In this document: piece by piece, positions 45,601 through 55,598 of the stretch
Numbering within the stretch: position 1 is the first letter of the stretch
How the letters are laid out: each line of letters starts with the position of its first letter
From: Caprella mutica
Taxonomy: Eukaryota; Arthropoda; Malacostraca; Amphipoda; Caprellidae
NCBI GenBank assembly: GCA_947561585.1
Contig: CANNZV010000113.1
Coordinates: 177,999 to 241,998 of the forward strand
Length of the DNA: 64,000 bases
Reading direction: 5' to 3'
Notes under the pieces: model-generated
What the model was told of the DNA's origin: nothing
The model's input: only the letters and a program-made list of their open reading frames with translations
Databases searched by the model: none
Program-made: the position numbers and the translations under genes

Positions 45601-46568
45601 AGCCTTGGAAGTAATAGGGCGGAATATAAAAGTGTAGACTGTAGTTCACTTTCATTTTTTTTCATTTTTTTAAATATAAAATATATACCTAAAAAATCCG
45701 AGGTTAGCATACAAATGTTCGGAATAAATGTTTGGTTCGGAACAAATGTTCGGACCAAACTTTTCAAAATTGGGTTCGCTATACGGAGGTTCGGAACCCA
45801 AAATCGACGAAGATTCGGATTCGGATTCGGAACCTAAAAAAAGGTTCGCGCGCCCAGCTCTGCCTACCACAACCCTCCGGCCTCAACCAAAACATCATAT
45901 ATGCAGACGATATAACCCAACTCATCAGATACCCAGGCACTGTCAACATGACAACAGCAATAGCCAAAAGAGAAATAGAAAAAATCAACGAATTCGAGAA
46001 AAACTGGAAAATAAAAACCAACATCCACAAATTCAAGACAGTACCAATCTGCATCAAAAAACCACATGCCATAGAAGTCAACAACAATAGGATAGAAACC
46101 ACCAACTCAGCAATAGCACTAGGAACAAAAATATTCTCATCAGGCTTCAGGTCACATACAACAGACAGAATCAATAGCTGCAAACCACTACTAAGCAGAC
46201 TGTTCCAAATGAAAAACCTGACCATGAAAAACAAAGGAAAAATCTATCTTGCAATAATCAGAACAAAATTAACCTACCCAATAATCCCTCTCCATACCCG
46301 ATCACAAGATCAAAAAAGAAAAATGCAGATTATCCAGAACAAAGCAGCACGCATCATCACAGGAATAAGGAAAAGAAATCGAATCTCAAACGAACTAACA
46401 AATGAAATCTCAAATCTCCCCCCAATAAACATGTATATGCATCAACAAGCTACAAAAATCTGGACAAAAATAGACCCAACAGACCTACTCCAATTCTCCA
46501 ACAAAGAATATAAAAACCTACCCTCTAGCAGAAGAATAACGGAAATGCCCCCTACCGCAATATACTAG
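42620..46568 (+). pseudogene. Copy D ORF2: endonuclease-RT, with deletion and hAT-like insertion
   Basis: The endonuclease starts near 42700 (MQINVRGWQSNKN, LLINEHG, IATSYVPPP, IIADLNARSVSLGHNN, TSDHIPIVI). RT blocks follow: QKAPGEDEITKYQL, FRPISLLDLLGKIMEKFI, QHGFRKDHGTETATA, RDVSKAF. A short deletion near 44470 (about 13 bases missing in the KVWH region) shifts the frame. It resumes as CGVPQGGCLSPVLYTFYTHD, and the hAT-like element 44672-45862 then interrupts. The frame rejoins in phase and shows the catalytic box IYADDITQ. The C-terminal part runs to TAG at 46566-46568. A C run of about 23 bases (43002-43024) encodes the Pro stretch and is prone to slippage. Confidence 0.88.
44672..45862. 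mobile_element. 1.19-kb hAT-like non-autonomous element in copy D ORF2
   Basis: The ends are CAGAGGTGGGCG on the left and, reversed, CAGAGCTGGGCG on the right, the typical hAT CAGnGnTGGGC end. CCTACCAC is duplicated on both sides (44664-44671 and 45863-45870), the 8-bp size of hAT. Subterminal sequence is full of TTCGGATTCGG and GGTTCGCGAACC motifs on both sides in inverted orientation. No transposase frame is present. Removing it restores the RT frame. Confidence 0.92.
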
Positions 46569-46979
46569 CTGTTACCAGAAATAAAACCAAATAGACCACT
46601 AACAAGATCAACAGTCTGACGACTTCAACTTCAAACAAGAGGTGAGAGGTTGGCAGATGGGCAGTGCGCTCTTCCTACGGCTGGCCCCTGGGCTGGCAAC
46701 GGGGAGAGCGGGTGCTTGTCTGCCGGTCCCTCACCATTCTCAATTTTTCCATAATTAACAGCATTTTTTATCACCCAAGCAGAGTATTGCTACCAATCTT
46801 AAAAAATAGTTGCATCCAGTCTTATTTGCCAAGTCGGTAATTACCGATATCTTTTACCTCTTACTATTTTATTTCTTTTCCCTTTATTTTTCAACCTCCT
46901 ACTTTCTCTTCTTCCCCCTAACCCCCTTATTTTCTGCCTCTCTTGCAGAAAAATCATCGATATAATACCTCTTTTTTTC
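46569..46979 (+). other. Copy D 3' region, non-coding
   Basis: A GC-rich block (46630-46735) followed by AT-rich sequence. It is unrelated to the corresponding region of the other copies, up to the shared module. No gene seen. Confidence 0.6.
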
Positions 46980-47165
46980 TCCCACTGCTGCTGTTGTTTT
47001 TCCAGGATGCCCTCTACTCTGATGCTATTGGACGTGACACGACCCCCGATCTGCTTCTTTGGATACTGGTACTTCAGGTTCTCTGGGATTTACTTTACGC
47101 CAGTGAAGGAAAGATGGTAGACTTGGTCTGCAGGAAAGTGGTGGACGCCGTACGAGGAGTAATTA
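46980..47165 (+). other. Conserved 3' module, copy D
   Basis: CACTGCTGCTGTTGTTTTTCCAG and about 165 bp after it match the modules of copies A-C, including GATGCCCTCTACTCTGATGC. The match stops at GAGGAGTAATTA. The frame DALYSDAIGRDTTPD is open. Confidence 0.75.
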
Positions 47166-47584
47166 GGAACTACAGTCGAAAATAAAAATAATAATTAAAT
47201 TTAGAAAAATGAAACATAAAGAAATAGATATATAGCAAAAAAAGGAAACCCATTTTCAAACTAGATTATTTTACAAACTATTAAAGCTAGAAATTTTCTA
47301 AAAATATAATTTCATACCTTTACTTTTTTGCATCTATCTTAAAAATCTGTTAAAGTTGAAGCAAAAAATAAACATCGAGCAGTGAATTAAAAAAAGGTAA
47401 ATAAAAAGGGCTTGCTCGGGGGTGAAATATACAAAAAAATCACAAAAGGTATAATTCATTTCATATATGTGTAAAAACATTAAATAATATTGTTTTCTGT
47501 AACAAATGAAAGACGATTAAAATTTTAATAATCATATAAAAATTTATGCTTGATATAAAATTGATATCTTTAATAAAAATCAGT

Positions 47585-47990
47585 TCGCCGTTAATTTGTA
47601 TCTCCTATTCGAAACCCTCAAAATGCAGCTTTCAAAAGAACAGAGTTTTTGTTGTGACAAGTTATTTAAACACTGAAATCTTTAAACATGTTCATCCTCA
47701 TTTTGAACATAGTTTTCATGAAAGATTTTTATCAACTGTAAAACCATATTGACTTATATTAATAAGCTTAAAACCGAAGAATTTTGAACAAAAAGCATTT
47801 TGGTCGCTGGAGAACAGAACGAACGCATGAAAACATTAATCTTATTCATGAACTATTTATTGAGAATCCAAAAATACTAATCAGAAGGAATGAACTAGAC
47901 ATCACTAAAGACACATTTCACCGAAATTTTAAACATGATTTAAAATATCATCCTTTTAAGATGCATGTAAGGCTCGAACTCTTAAATTAG
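47585..47990 (+). pseudogene. Transposase remnant (DUF4817-like and helix-turn-helix parts)
   Basis: Two short frames in different phases resemble the N-terminal half of DUF4817/DDE_3 mariner-like transposases. The first includes NRVFVVTSYLNTEIFKHV. The second reads RWRTERTHENINLIHELF, RRNELDITKDTFHRNF and FKMHVRLEL, which has the spacing of the paired HTH region in such transposases. The DDE catalytic part is missing; the frame ends exactly where the nested MITE begins. Recognition is from residue pattern only. Confidence 0.65.
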
Positions 47991-48632
47991 GCCATTTTAC
48001 ACGTACATTTTTTTCCCCACATTCATTCCATATGAGTAATTTTAGACCCCGCCCATACAAGCAATGAGCGTGAGTGATTATTGATGCGCTTTTACACGTA
48101 CAGCCATTGCAGACGTTCACCACTTGCGGTATATCCTTCTCAGATTATAGCTAAAAGGTAACACTGTGTTTAGTTGTATTAACAAGAGACAAAAAAACGC
48201 AAAAGAAGATCAATGTGAACTAATGTTAACTATTAAAAACATTATTTTTTTTCTGAAAATACAGTATTTTCATCTGAAATATTTTATATCATTAAACAAT
48301 TAATGTTTATCTATCATAATAACGTACGTAATAAATAATATAATTAAATAATATGCATGAAGCGAATAAATATTCCACAGTTTCATATTAATTATTGAAA
48401 ATTGGTTAAAACGTACTGTTTTCTTGACATTATACAAGAGCTATTATCAACATCACCGTTCCTCATCACTGCCGCTCATGAGTCAAAAATCAAGACATGC
48501 TTGATATGGCAGGATTGTGTTCCTCACTATTGACGCTCACGCAATAAAGGCTATTTTGGCTCGTAGTGGGCGGGGCTTAGTGCCTCAAGCAGGAATTCCG
48601 AAGGTAATGAGCATACATGTAAAAGGGCCTTA
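47986..48632. mobile_element. ~645-bp MITE nested in the mariner-like remnant
   Basis: The ends are TTAGGCCATTTTACACGTAC on the left and, reversed, TTAAGGCCCTTTTACATGTA on the right. Flanking TTAAATTA and TTAATTAG may be an imperfect target duplication. It interrupts the transposase remnant just after VRLEL. No coding content was recognised. Confidence 0.65.
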
Positions 48633-49089
48633 ATTAGTACTGATTTACCGCTCAGTCTAAATTTTTCAAGATGGCTTCTGCAAAGAAATGCTCGTTTTGG
48701 AGAAGACATCGTGATTGGTAATAGAGAAGTATTTCCATAATGAAACTGTCAATGAACAAAACGTTAATTGAATGAAAAGTAGCATTTCTAATTTTTTTCT
48801 ATTACCATATGGAAAAGAATTTTATATCTTTTCTGAAGTCTTTTTGTGTTTTTCGTCCTCGCGCAATTAAGCCTTTTTTATTTATATTTTTTCAATTCGC
48901 TGCAGGATGTTTAATTTCAATCGTAAGTTTAACAGATTTTCTTGAAAGATGCAAAAAACTATATGAATTAAACTGTGTTTTTAGAAGATTTCTAACTTTA
49001 ATAATTTGTAAAATATACTAATTTGAAAATGGGTTTCCTTTTTCTTGCGCCACCCTGTAGAGGATGACTGTTTTTTTATCGCGCCCCTA

Positions 49090-49300
49090 CAGTTAGAAAC
49101 AAGAAGACATTTACGAACAAGAGGTTATTATGGACAAATAGACACTTAAAGTGACAAGAAGATACTTAGCAACAAGAGGATACATAGGACCAAGAGGAAG
49201 CATAGAACCAAGAGGAGACAAAGGACCGAGAGGAAACCTATAAACAACAAGATACCTACATAGGATCATAGGACACACATATGAATAAGTAACTCATCAG
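49090..49300. repeat. 17-bp degenerate minisatellite
   Basis: About a dozen diverged copies of a unit like GACCAAGAGGAAGCATA or AACAAGAGGATACATAG, purine-rich on the + strand. Confidence 0.8.
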
Positions 49301-50709
49301 AATGGAGAACACACATGGAATAGAGAACACAACTATAGCAAAACTAATAATAAATATCTATACTATAATCAAGTGGTGAGTCAGTGGCCAAAATAATATC
49401 GCGTCTTGCGAGAAGTTAAAATCCTTATTTTTGGGTCACGTGACTGACAATCTAGCGTCAGTTTAATGGAGAAATAATATAACTGAAACAAAATTCAATG
49501 GAGAAATGATATAACTGAAAAAAAATAAGGTTTTACATCGTCTTCCTTAGCGTCCTGCAATCGCTGCAACACTTCCTCTCTCTAGAGTAGTTTATCATAA
49601 CTCTATATATGACTATAATAAGAGCCACGTCCGTCTGTCCATCCGTGTGTCACACTTTTTATTAAGAAACACAAATTGAAAGGAAAAACAAATCATTTGT
49701 GGCAGTATCATGCCTACGGGCTACAATAATAATTGACACTAATAAGTTTTTTAAATTATATTTTTTTCTCTCTCTCTTGAGATTTTTTTGTTTAATCAGA
49801 ATATATGTATCCATAATACATGCGCTTCTATAGCTTGTTAGCAGTAGGTATCAAATTTTTAAATTTTGGTTTCATATTTCGATTTTTAATAGATTAATTA
49901 ATAATAATAAACAATAAGATAGATAGCTGAAATAGAAAGACAGTATCAAACATACAACTATTCATAGTAAATAGATAGACAAGTATACTAAGTACAATAT
50001 TGGAACATCCGAAAATACTACATAGATGTAAGTCATGTGACCGAATGACGTCACATCATGGTGTTTCCGTTATTTTCAAATAAGAACTTTGCTGTTATCC
50101 AGTTAAATGTGCGTTTTCATAGAAATTAACTTAAATAAAATTGTGTTTTTATGACGTTTTACACTCTATTGACTAATAATATTCTACTTAATAGCCTTCA
50201 AATCCTTCAGTAGAGCAAAGGTGACTGAAGGATTTAAGACAATTTTGCATTTATCTGATTAAATAAGAATTTTTATGGAAAATTTCATTCGTCAAAATGT
50301 GCTTAAAATAACCTTTTACAATAGACAATAAGTTTTCTTACACTTTTCAACTATAAGTTTGCCAATAAGCCATCTTATAAGACTTATACCTAAGTAGGTA
50401 GCTACCAAGCAGCCAATCTGGTACCTAGGTATTTCAAAAAATAGATTTTAACAAATTACATTTAAACTAGGTACCTTTGAAGTTTGAAGAGAAAAATGTA
50501 GGTAGCTACCTAGTTAAAAATTTTAGACATATCTTAGCTAGCTATAAAGAGTGAAATAATTTTTTTTTATACTATAATACTAATATATTAAGTAGGCCTA
50601 CCAGGTACCTATGTAAATTTTTTCCTAGATAACATTCTTGATAAAAATTCTTGAGATATAAGTCCAGACTTTAGACTGTTATACTACTTGCCTACTTCAT
50701 TAGGTGACA
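49301..50709. other. AT-rich stretch, no gene recognised
   Basis: Contains a local duplication near 49465-49530 (GGAGAAATAATATAACTGAA twice), TGACGTCA at 50046-50053, and short palindromic GGTAGCTACC/AGGTACCT runs (50390-50520). Nothing coding is supported. Confidence 0.5.
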
Positions 50710-50940
50710 ATGCCCAAAATAAATAATAATTCTTGTGCTGTATTTGGAAATTGGATGCAAAGAAATTGATGAAGAGAATGTTGAGTACCTATTGTTCATT
50801 TCCAAAAATTAAAAAGCTTTCAAGAATTTAGACTGTAAAGTGTAATAGAAAAGATAATATTAATACACAATATTTGAATATGCTAAGATATGTAGTAGAC
50901 ACTTCAGTAATTTATTTGCAACTGAAAAGATACGTATCTA

Positions 50941-51451
50941 AAAGCTGAGCGGCGCACACCAGTACGGCGCACCAGATTACGGCGCACCACTGTACATTCT
51001 ATTAGATAGGTAATTTGAATACAGATTAATGATAAATGGAGTGAATTTGATAGGTAATTGTCGTATCAAATTTATGTCTGACACCTGACGGTACCTGAAT
51101 CCAATGTTTATACTACACAGTTTAATTATTTGATTGAGATGTTTAATTTGGAATAGAAAATAAAATTCATGATAGAAAACTGTAATTGTAATTTTATGGG
51201 GTAACTATTGTAAACTTTCAGTCCGAGATGTAAATAAAAACTTATCAGTTAGCCGTTAGGTAGATGTATCGGGGGGCGTGCCGCCCCCCGAACCCCCCTG
51301 CCAGGTCATTAAAAAATCATGAAGTGTGCAGAACAACAAACTAGCGGATACAACAAACTACATAACAGTTTTTCACATTGAGGTCATTAATAGAAAGTAC
51401 AGTGGTGCGCCGTATTGTTGCGCGGCGTAATGTGGTGCGCCGCTCAGCTTT
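50941..51451. mobile_element. 511-bp MITE with AAAGCTGAGCGGCGCAC ends, copy 1
   Basis: The left end AAAGCTGAGCGGCGCACACC and the right end, reversed AAAGCTGAGCGGCGCACCAC, form an inverted repeat that continues through 'GTGGTGCGCCGTAATnnGGCGC' type sequence for about 50 bp. It has a TA on the left side, sits within the THAP-type exon, and is related to 51691-52153. Confidence 0.85.
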
Positions 51452-51690
51452 AAGATACTTATGACTGAAAAGAATGTTGAAGTTTGAATTGCTTAACATT
51501 AAGCCTCCAAAAAACTTCAGGAAAATCACTGATGATGCAGTTCCTGATCAAAATTTGAAGCTTTTTCTTAGTGATGCTGCTCCCACTGGCCACTGTGAAC
51601 CCATACTCTAAGTCCTTTGCTTCAAAGTCTAGTCAAGGTTCAATATCCTCAGGTTAGTTTGTTAATTAAACATATTTTGATACATATGTA

Positions 51691-52153
51691 AAAGCTGAGC
51701 GCGAGCGGCTCAACACAGTACGGCGCATCGCTGTATGTTCTATCAAATAGGTAATTTGAATGAAGATTTATGATATAGCTATGGAGTATGGAGTGGATTT
51801 GATGATTATTGTATCAAATTAATGACTGACTGCACCTGAATTCAATGTTAATAATACCCAGTTTAATTATTTGAGATGTTTAATTTGGAATAGAAAATCA
51901 AAATTATCATATAAAACTGTAATCGTTTTTTATGAGGTAAAAATTATAAACTTTTTGTATGAGGTGAAAGTAAAAACTTATGAGTTGGAAATATCGGGGG
52001 GCGTCACGGGCGTGCCAGCCCCAAACTCCCCTACTAGATGATCAAACAATCATGAACTGTGCAATACAACAAACTAGATAACAGCCATTTATGTTGAGAC
52101 CATTTGATAGAACGTACTGTGGCGATCCATACATTAGTACGCCGCTCAGCTTT
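51691..52153. mobile_element. 463-bp MITE, copy 2 of the same family
   Basis: Starts AAAGCTGAGCGCGAGCGGCT and ends GCCGCTCAGCTTT, flanked by TA on both sides. The inner sequence is parallel to copy 1 (TAGGTAATTTGAATGAAGAT, TATCGGGGGGCGT). It lies in the intron of the THAP-type gene. A TA target site suggests a Tc1/mariner-type mobiliser. Confidence 0.85.
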
Positions 52154-53140
52154 TAGATAATGTTGGACATTTCCAAAAACTCTTTTTGAATGATGTTTAA
52201 CATAGCCAAATGGCAAATATCACTGTATCAATAAATTAACTGTTTGAAATATTTTTGAGTACTATCTAGGCTATATGTGTTTATAAAAGCTGGTCTCTCA
52301 AAGATAAATATTTTTAGTTCAATATCCTATATTATCATCATTTATCACTTTACGTGAAGTTTTTTCAACAAACTGTTAGGAAAAATAATAATGTTCTATG
52401 TTTTGTATTTTTCACACTTGCTCACCATTCACAGGGTCTCGTCATTCAAGAGAAGGAAGAGCTGCATGGCATAACATCAGGTATGAACAACAATACAATT
52501 GTATGTAAGTAGATATCACAATTAAAAATGAAGCCATTCTTATATTTATAAATCATTATAGAAATATACCAAATTTCTTGAGTATTTATAGCTATGTAGA
52601 TAATTTTTTTCATTTGTCAATTTTATGATCATTTGGAAGCTAAGCTGTTATTGATTTATTCCACATACTTAACCATTTAATTTTTAGGTCCTAATAAGAT
52701 GAAAAGCCCTGGTGATACAATAGGTGAAGTTGATAGAAACATTCAATATTTGGAATCACAGGCACCACTCCCAGGCACATCGTTTGGACCCATTTATTGT
52801 GAGCCAATGCAAGATATTGGTAATGTCAATGGTAAGATTTTGAACAGAGTGTGTATTTTTGTGAAATTTTGAGGTCTTCATTAAATAATTAGCTACTTCT
52901 AATCTTATAAATAATTAGCTACATACCTTGGTTATATCAACATAGGTGAATTTGGTGATTGAACTAGCATGAAGAACTATGGAGGATGCAAAATGAACAC
53001 AATGGATGATTAATATGGTGATTGCAGAAGATATCTTCCGAAAACATCACAACTTAAGAGCTGATCAAAGAAAATAATGCTGTTGCAAATCTTTATCGTG
53101 AATGTGCTGTGAAGATTTCAAATATTCCTTGAGAGGTTTT

Positions 53141-53781
53141 AGAATATTATACCCGATGCAGAATATATTTTCGCATTCAAATCTTAAATAGTAATGCTAA
53201 AGAGGAAAACCGGAAGAAAAAATTTAATATGAAAAAAATTTGAAAATAAATCATTCAGTTTCAAAATTGTGACATTATTTCTACCACCCATTCAATCATG
53301 AGTAGCTATTAACTATAATAAAAAGTTAGAAAACAGCTAAATCATTAATTAATAAATATATATTCGTTGAACTTATGTTTGGTGACTGAATAATATAGCT
53401 AGTTAATGTTGACTGAGAAGCATGGGGTTGAGTGAACACACAATTTTTCTTTTACAGTATGGCCACAAAAATGTTTCCGCTTTTTTAAATATCTATAAAT
53501 CGTTACCCAATAGACGAAAAAACTGTATCTTGATCTCATTTTCCCCACCTCTTATTGTACTATTAACGAGTAAAAACAATTTTGAGCTGATGGACATAGT
53601 TTAAGAAAAGGTGAGCAAAGAGCGAGGGTGACTTTTTTGTCATTGTGCGAAGGTTATTCTTCTTGATTTTACTTACTAAAAGGCAGTGAATAAAAAGAAA
53701 AGAAAATTATAATGGTAGACTTCTTCCTTGTAAACTATTTGGAAATAGAACAACTTCAATAACATTTTAATTTCATTGAAG
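53141..53781. other. AT-rich stretch, no gene recognised
   Basis: A 60-codon open frame near 53422-53604 has no supporting signals. Confidence 0.5.
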
Positions 53782-54054
53782 TTTTCACTATGAATATTCA
53801 TTCTTCGTTGGTTAATTGCAAGATTACGGCATGCTTCACACTTGCATTTTGAACAGTGCGGAGAAAAAGCTTCACGCATGAGTTTTTTATCGCTGAAGTA
53901 AAAATTTTATGTGTTTTTTCTATCAGCGATAAAAAAACGCAAGTGTAAACACATGTAAAGAAGAACTTTTTTCCGCTGTGTTAAAAATGCAAGTGTGAAG
54001 CCGGCCTTAACCATTGCAGTGAACAAGCGAAGAATGAATATTCAGAGTGAAAAG
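53782..54054. mobile_element. ~270-bp inverted-repeat element (MITE-like)
   Basis: The left arm TTTTCACTATGAATATTCAT, followed by TCTTCG, is matched by the reversed right arm CTTTTCACTCTGAATATTCA, followed by TTCTTCGC. Further inside, CTTCACACTTGCATTTT is inverted as AAAATGCAAGTGTGAAG. Most of the element can fold on itself. No gene. Confidence 0.7.
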
Positions 54055-54756
54055 GTATAATTATCACTGAAATTTGTGGTTATTTTTCATGTACATATTT
54101 GATTAGGACATTATAAGGTATTTTAAACTGAAAGAATTTATGTAAATAAATATTAAAAAATGTATCCACAGCCATTGAATATAAGTACTACTAATAATTC
54201 ATCAATTAATCTACGTATCTATGGTATCAATACATTATGCATGTCATCGTAGAACGATAACATGCATAATCAAGTCAGTGGATATATTTTTTGTGGACAC
54301 ACAATATATATTTAAAGTAGACTAGTAGTATTATTTTAATTAAGTATAGATTTTCCCTCTTCAGTGGTTGTAAAATCGTTAATGAATTATTTGATGTTTT
54401 TCAGCATCTTTGAATTAACACTCACTTTAGGATAGTTATAAACAATATATTTTAACTATAATTTATTTGCATTGTAGCATACTTTTATTTGACAAACAAA
54501 TCCACAGGGATGAGAAAATGTAATTATAGGGAACATTCAATTCTATATATTCACTGATGATGTGTTTTTGAGATTCACTGAATCTAAATAAAATAATCAC
54601 TATTATTCCACTATTTCCCTTTTTTTTTTATTTATGAGAATAAGATATACAACAAGTGATTCTATTAGGAATATAAAATTATTAATATAAATAAATAGTT
54701 ATTCAATAAGAAAATTAAGCTTCTTTCTATACAATTGAAGTATATTTTGTCAACGC
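54055..54756. other. AT-rich stretch, no gene recognised
   Basis: Very AT-rich. No open frame or repeat that I can support. Confidence 0.5.
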
Positions 54757-55183
54757 CTAGAGTATTATTTCCTTCACCACCATTCTAAATGGTGCAATAC
54801 TCTGTGCTCCAGTTTCCAATAGCATGTAAAGTCTAGTCCCAAGAGTATGCTGCAGCTGAAAAATATTAAAAACTAAATTAATAAGATCATATGAACTTAT
54901 TCAAGATTGAGATTTGATACTTTCAAATGCAAAAATCAATCCAAATTTAAAAACTAAAAATGCACTTGACACAAAAATATTATCATAAAGTAATACACAT
55001 TACATTCAAATATTGTAGAAAGTAAATTAATAAATAAAACCGTATTAGGAATAAAAAAAATTATAACTTTCTGATCCATTGAAAATCTGTGTCATCAACT
55101 ATTCTACTATTAACAGACATTTTTTTAATTACCTTGAAAAATGGATATACCCTGGACCCATGCAAATATTGATCACCTTGTAG
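54757..55183 (-). CDS. Possible two terminal exons of an unidentified host gene
   Basis: On the minus strand, 55183-55133 is preceded by ATAATCTCATAG (acceptor) and followed by GTAATT (donor), and encodes LQGDQYLHGSRVYPFFK. The next segment, 54855-54757, is preceded by ATTTTTCAG and encodes 32 residues (beginning LQHTLGTRLYMLLETGAQS) ending at TAG. Both segments are phase 0, so they join into one frame of 49 residues. Unlike other frames nearby, the composition is protein-like and has no low-complexity bias. I do not recognise the protein and found no upstream exon. The exon model is an inference from splice-like borders. Confidence 0.4.
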
Positions 55184-55598
55184 CTATGAGATTATAATCA
55201 GGATTATTTTATTGTGATAAAACAGTGGAAATTCTGTACCACCAAATATTTTAAGTTCTGAGTTTTCAAAAATGAAAATCAATCTGAAAACATGATTAGA
55301 AAAATTAATGAACCTTAACATACAAATTAATTTAGAAATCAACAAATTAACAATTGATATATATAATTTTAAGAACAAATCATCGCCAATGATTGAGGTC
55401 ATTGCTGGAAATTTGGAAAACTACTAATATATTGTGATTGTCAATGTGGAAATTTGTAGCTAATCAAAACTTAAAAAGACCTCTCCAAGGAAAAAATTGA
55501 GTTTATTAAATAATTTTTCCTATTCTATACCATTATACAAATATTTAGTAGTGGATTGATCATTGAATATACCTAACTTGCTGACATTCAGACTGGTT
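55184..55598. other. AT-rich stretch; would be intronic if the exon model holds
   Basis: No further exon or repeat was recognised. Confidence 0.4.

Larger units (their letters stand above)
39836..47165 (+). mobile_element. Jockey-like LINE, copy D (interrupted twice)
   Basis: The fourth array member starts with CGAATCAGAGCGCAGAGATT and has a long 5' region (39836-40676), an intact-looking ORF1, an ORF2 with one deletion, and the shared 3' module (46980-47160). Similarity to the other 3' tails stops at about 47165. A TTAA-flanked MITE sits in ORF1 and a hAT-like element in ORF2. Proteins are only distantly similar to copies A-C. Confidence 0.88.
47235..49062. mobile_element. Mariner-like DNA transposon remnant with long inverted repeats
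   Basis: The left end (about 47235-47345: AAAAAGGAAACCCATTTTCA, then ATTTTACAAACTATTAAAG) and the reversed right end (49062-48940) match over about 100 bases with scattered changes. The right end closes with CAGGGTGGCGCAAGAAAAAG, a terminal sequence common to arthropod mariner-like elements with DUF4817 transposases. The left terminal bases are lost. Inside are transposase remnants and a nested MITE. Confidence 0.75.
50710..53140 (+). pseudogene. Spliced THAP-domain gene, degenerate
   Basis: THAP domains are C2CH zinc-binding DNA-binding modules of host genes and P-element-like transposases. The first exon starts MPKINNNSCAVFGNW at 50710; AKICSRHFSNLF (about 50881) and KITDDAVPDQNL (about 51525) match the later THAP segments (ICSxHF, AVPxxNL). 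It has stops, lacks one zinc ligand near the start and is split by a MITE (50941-51451). It ends at a donor, TCAG/GTTAGT (51652). Exon 2 (52435-52480) and exon 3 (52688-52831) have clean AG/GT borders and join in one open frame (phase 1). Sequence after about 52945 looks like a decayed further exon (ELIKENNAVANLYREC). It could be a host gene remnant or a transposase; a recent pseudogene is most likely. Confidence 0.6.

Noticed and set aside
11339..47165. Telomere identity of the LINE array
   Set aside because: No TTAGG-type or other telomeric repeat is seen, so I keep it only as a hypothesis.
47784..47990. Host helix-turn-helix gene
   Set aside because: It sits between the inverted repeats of a transposon and matches the N-terminal half of a transposase.
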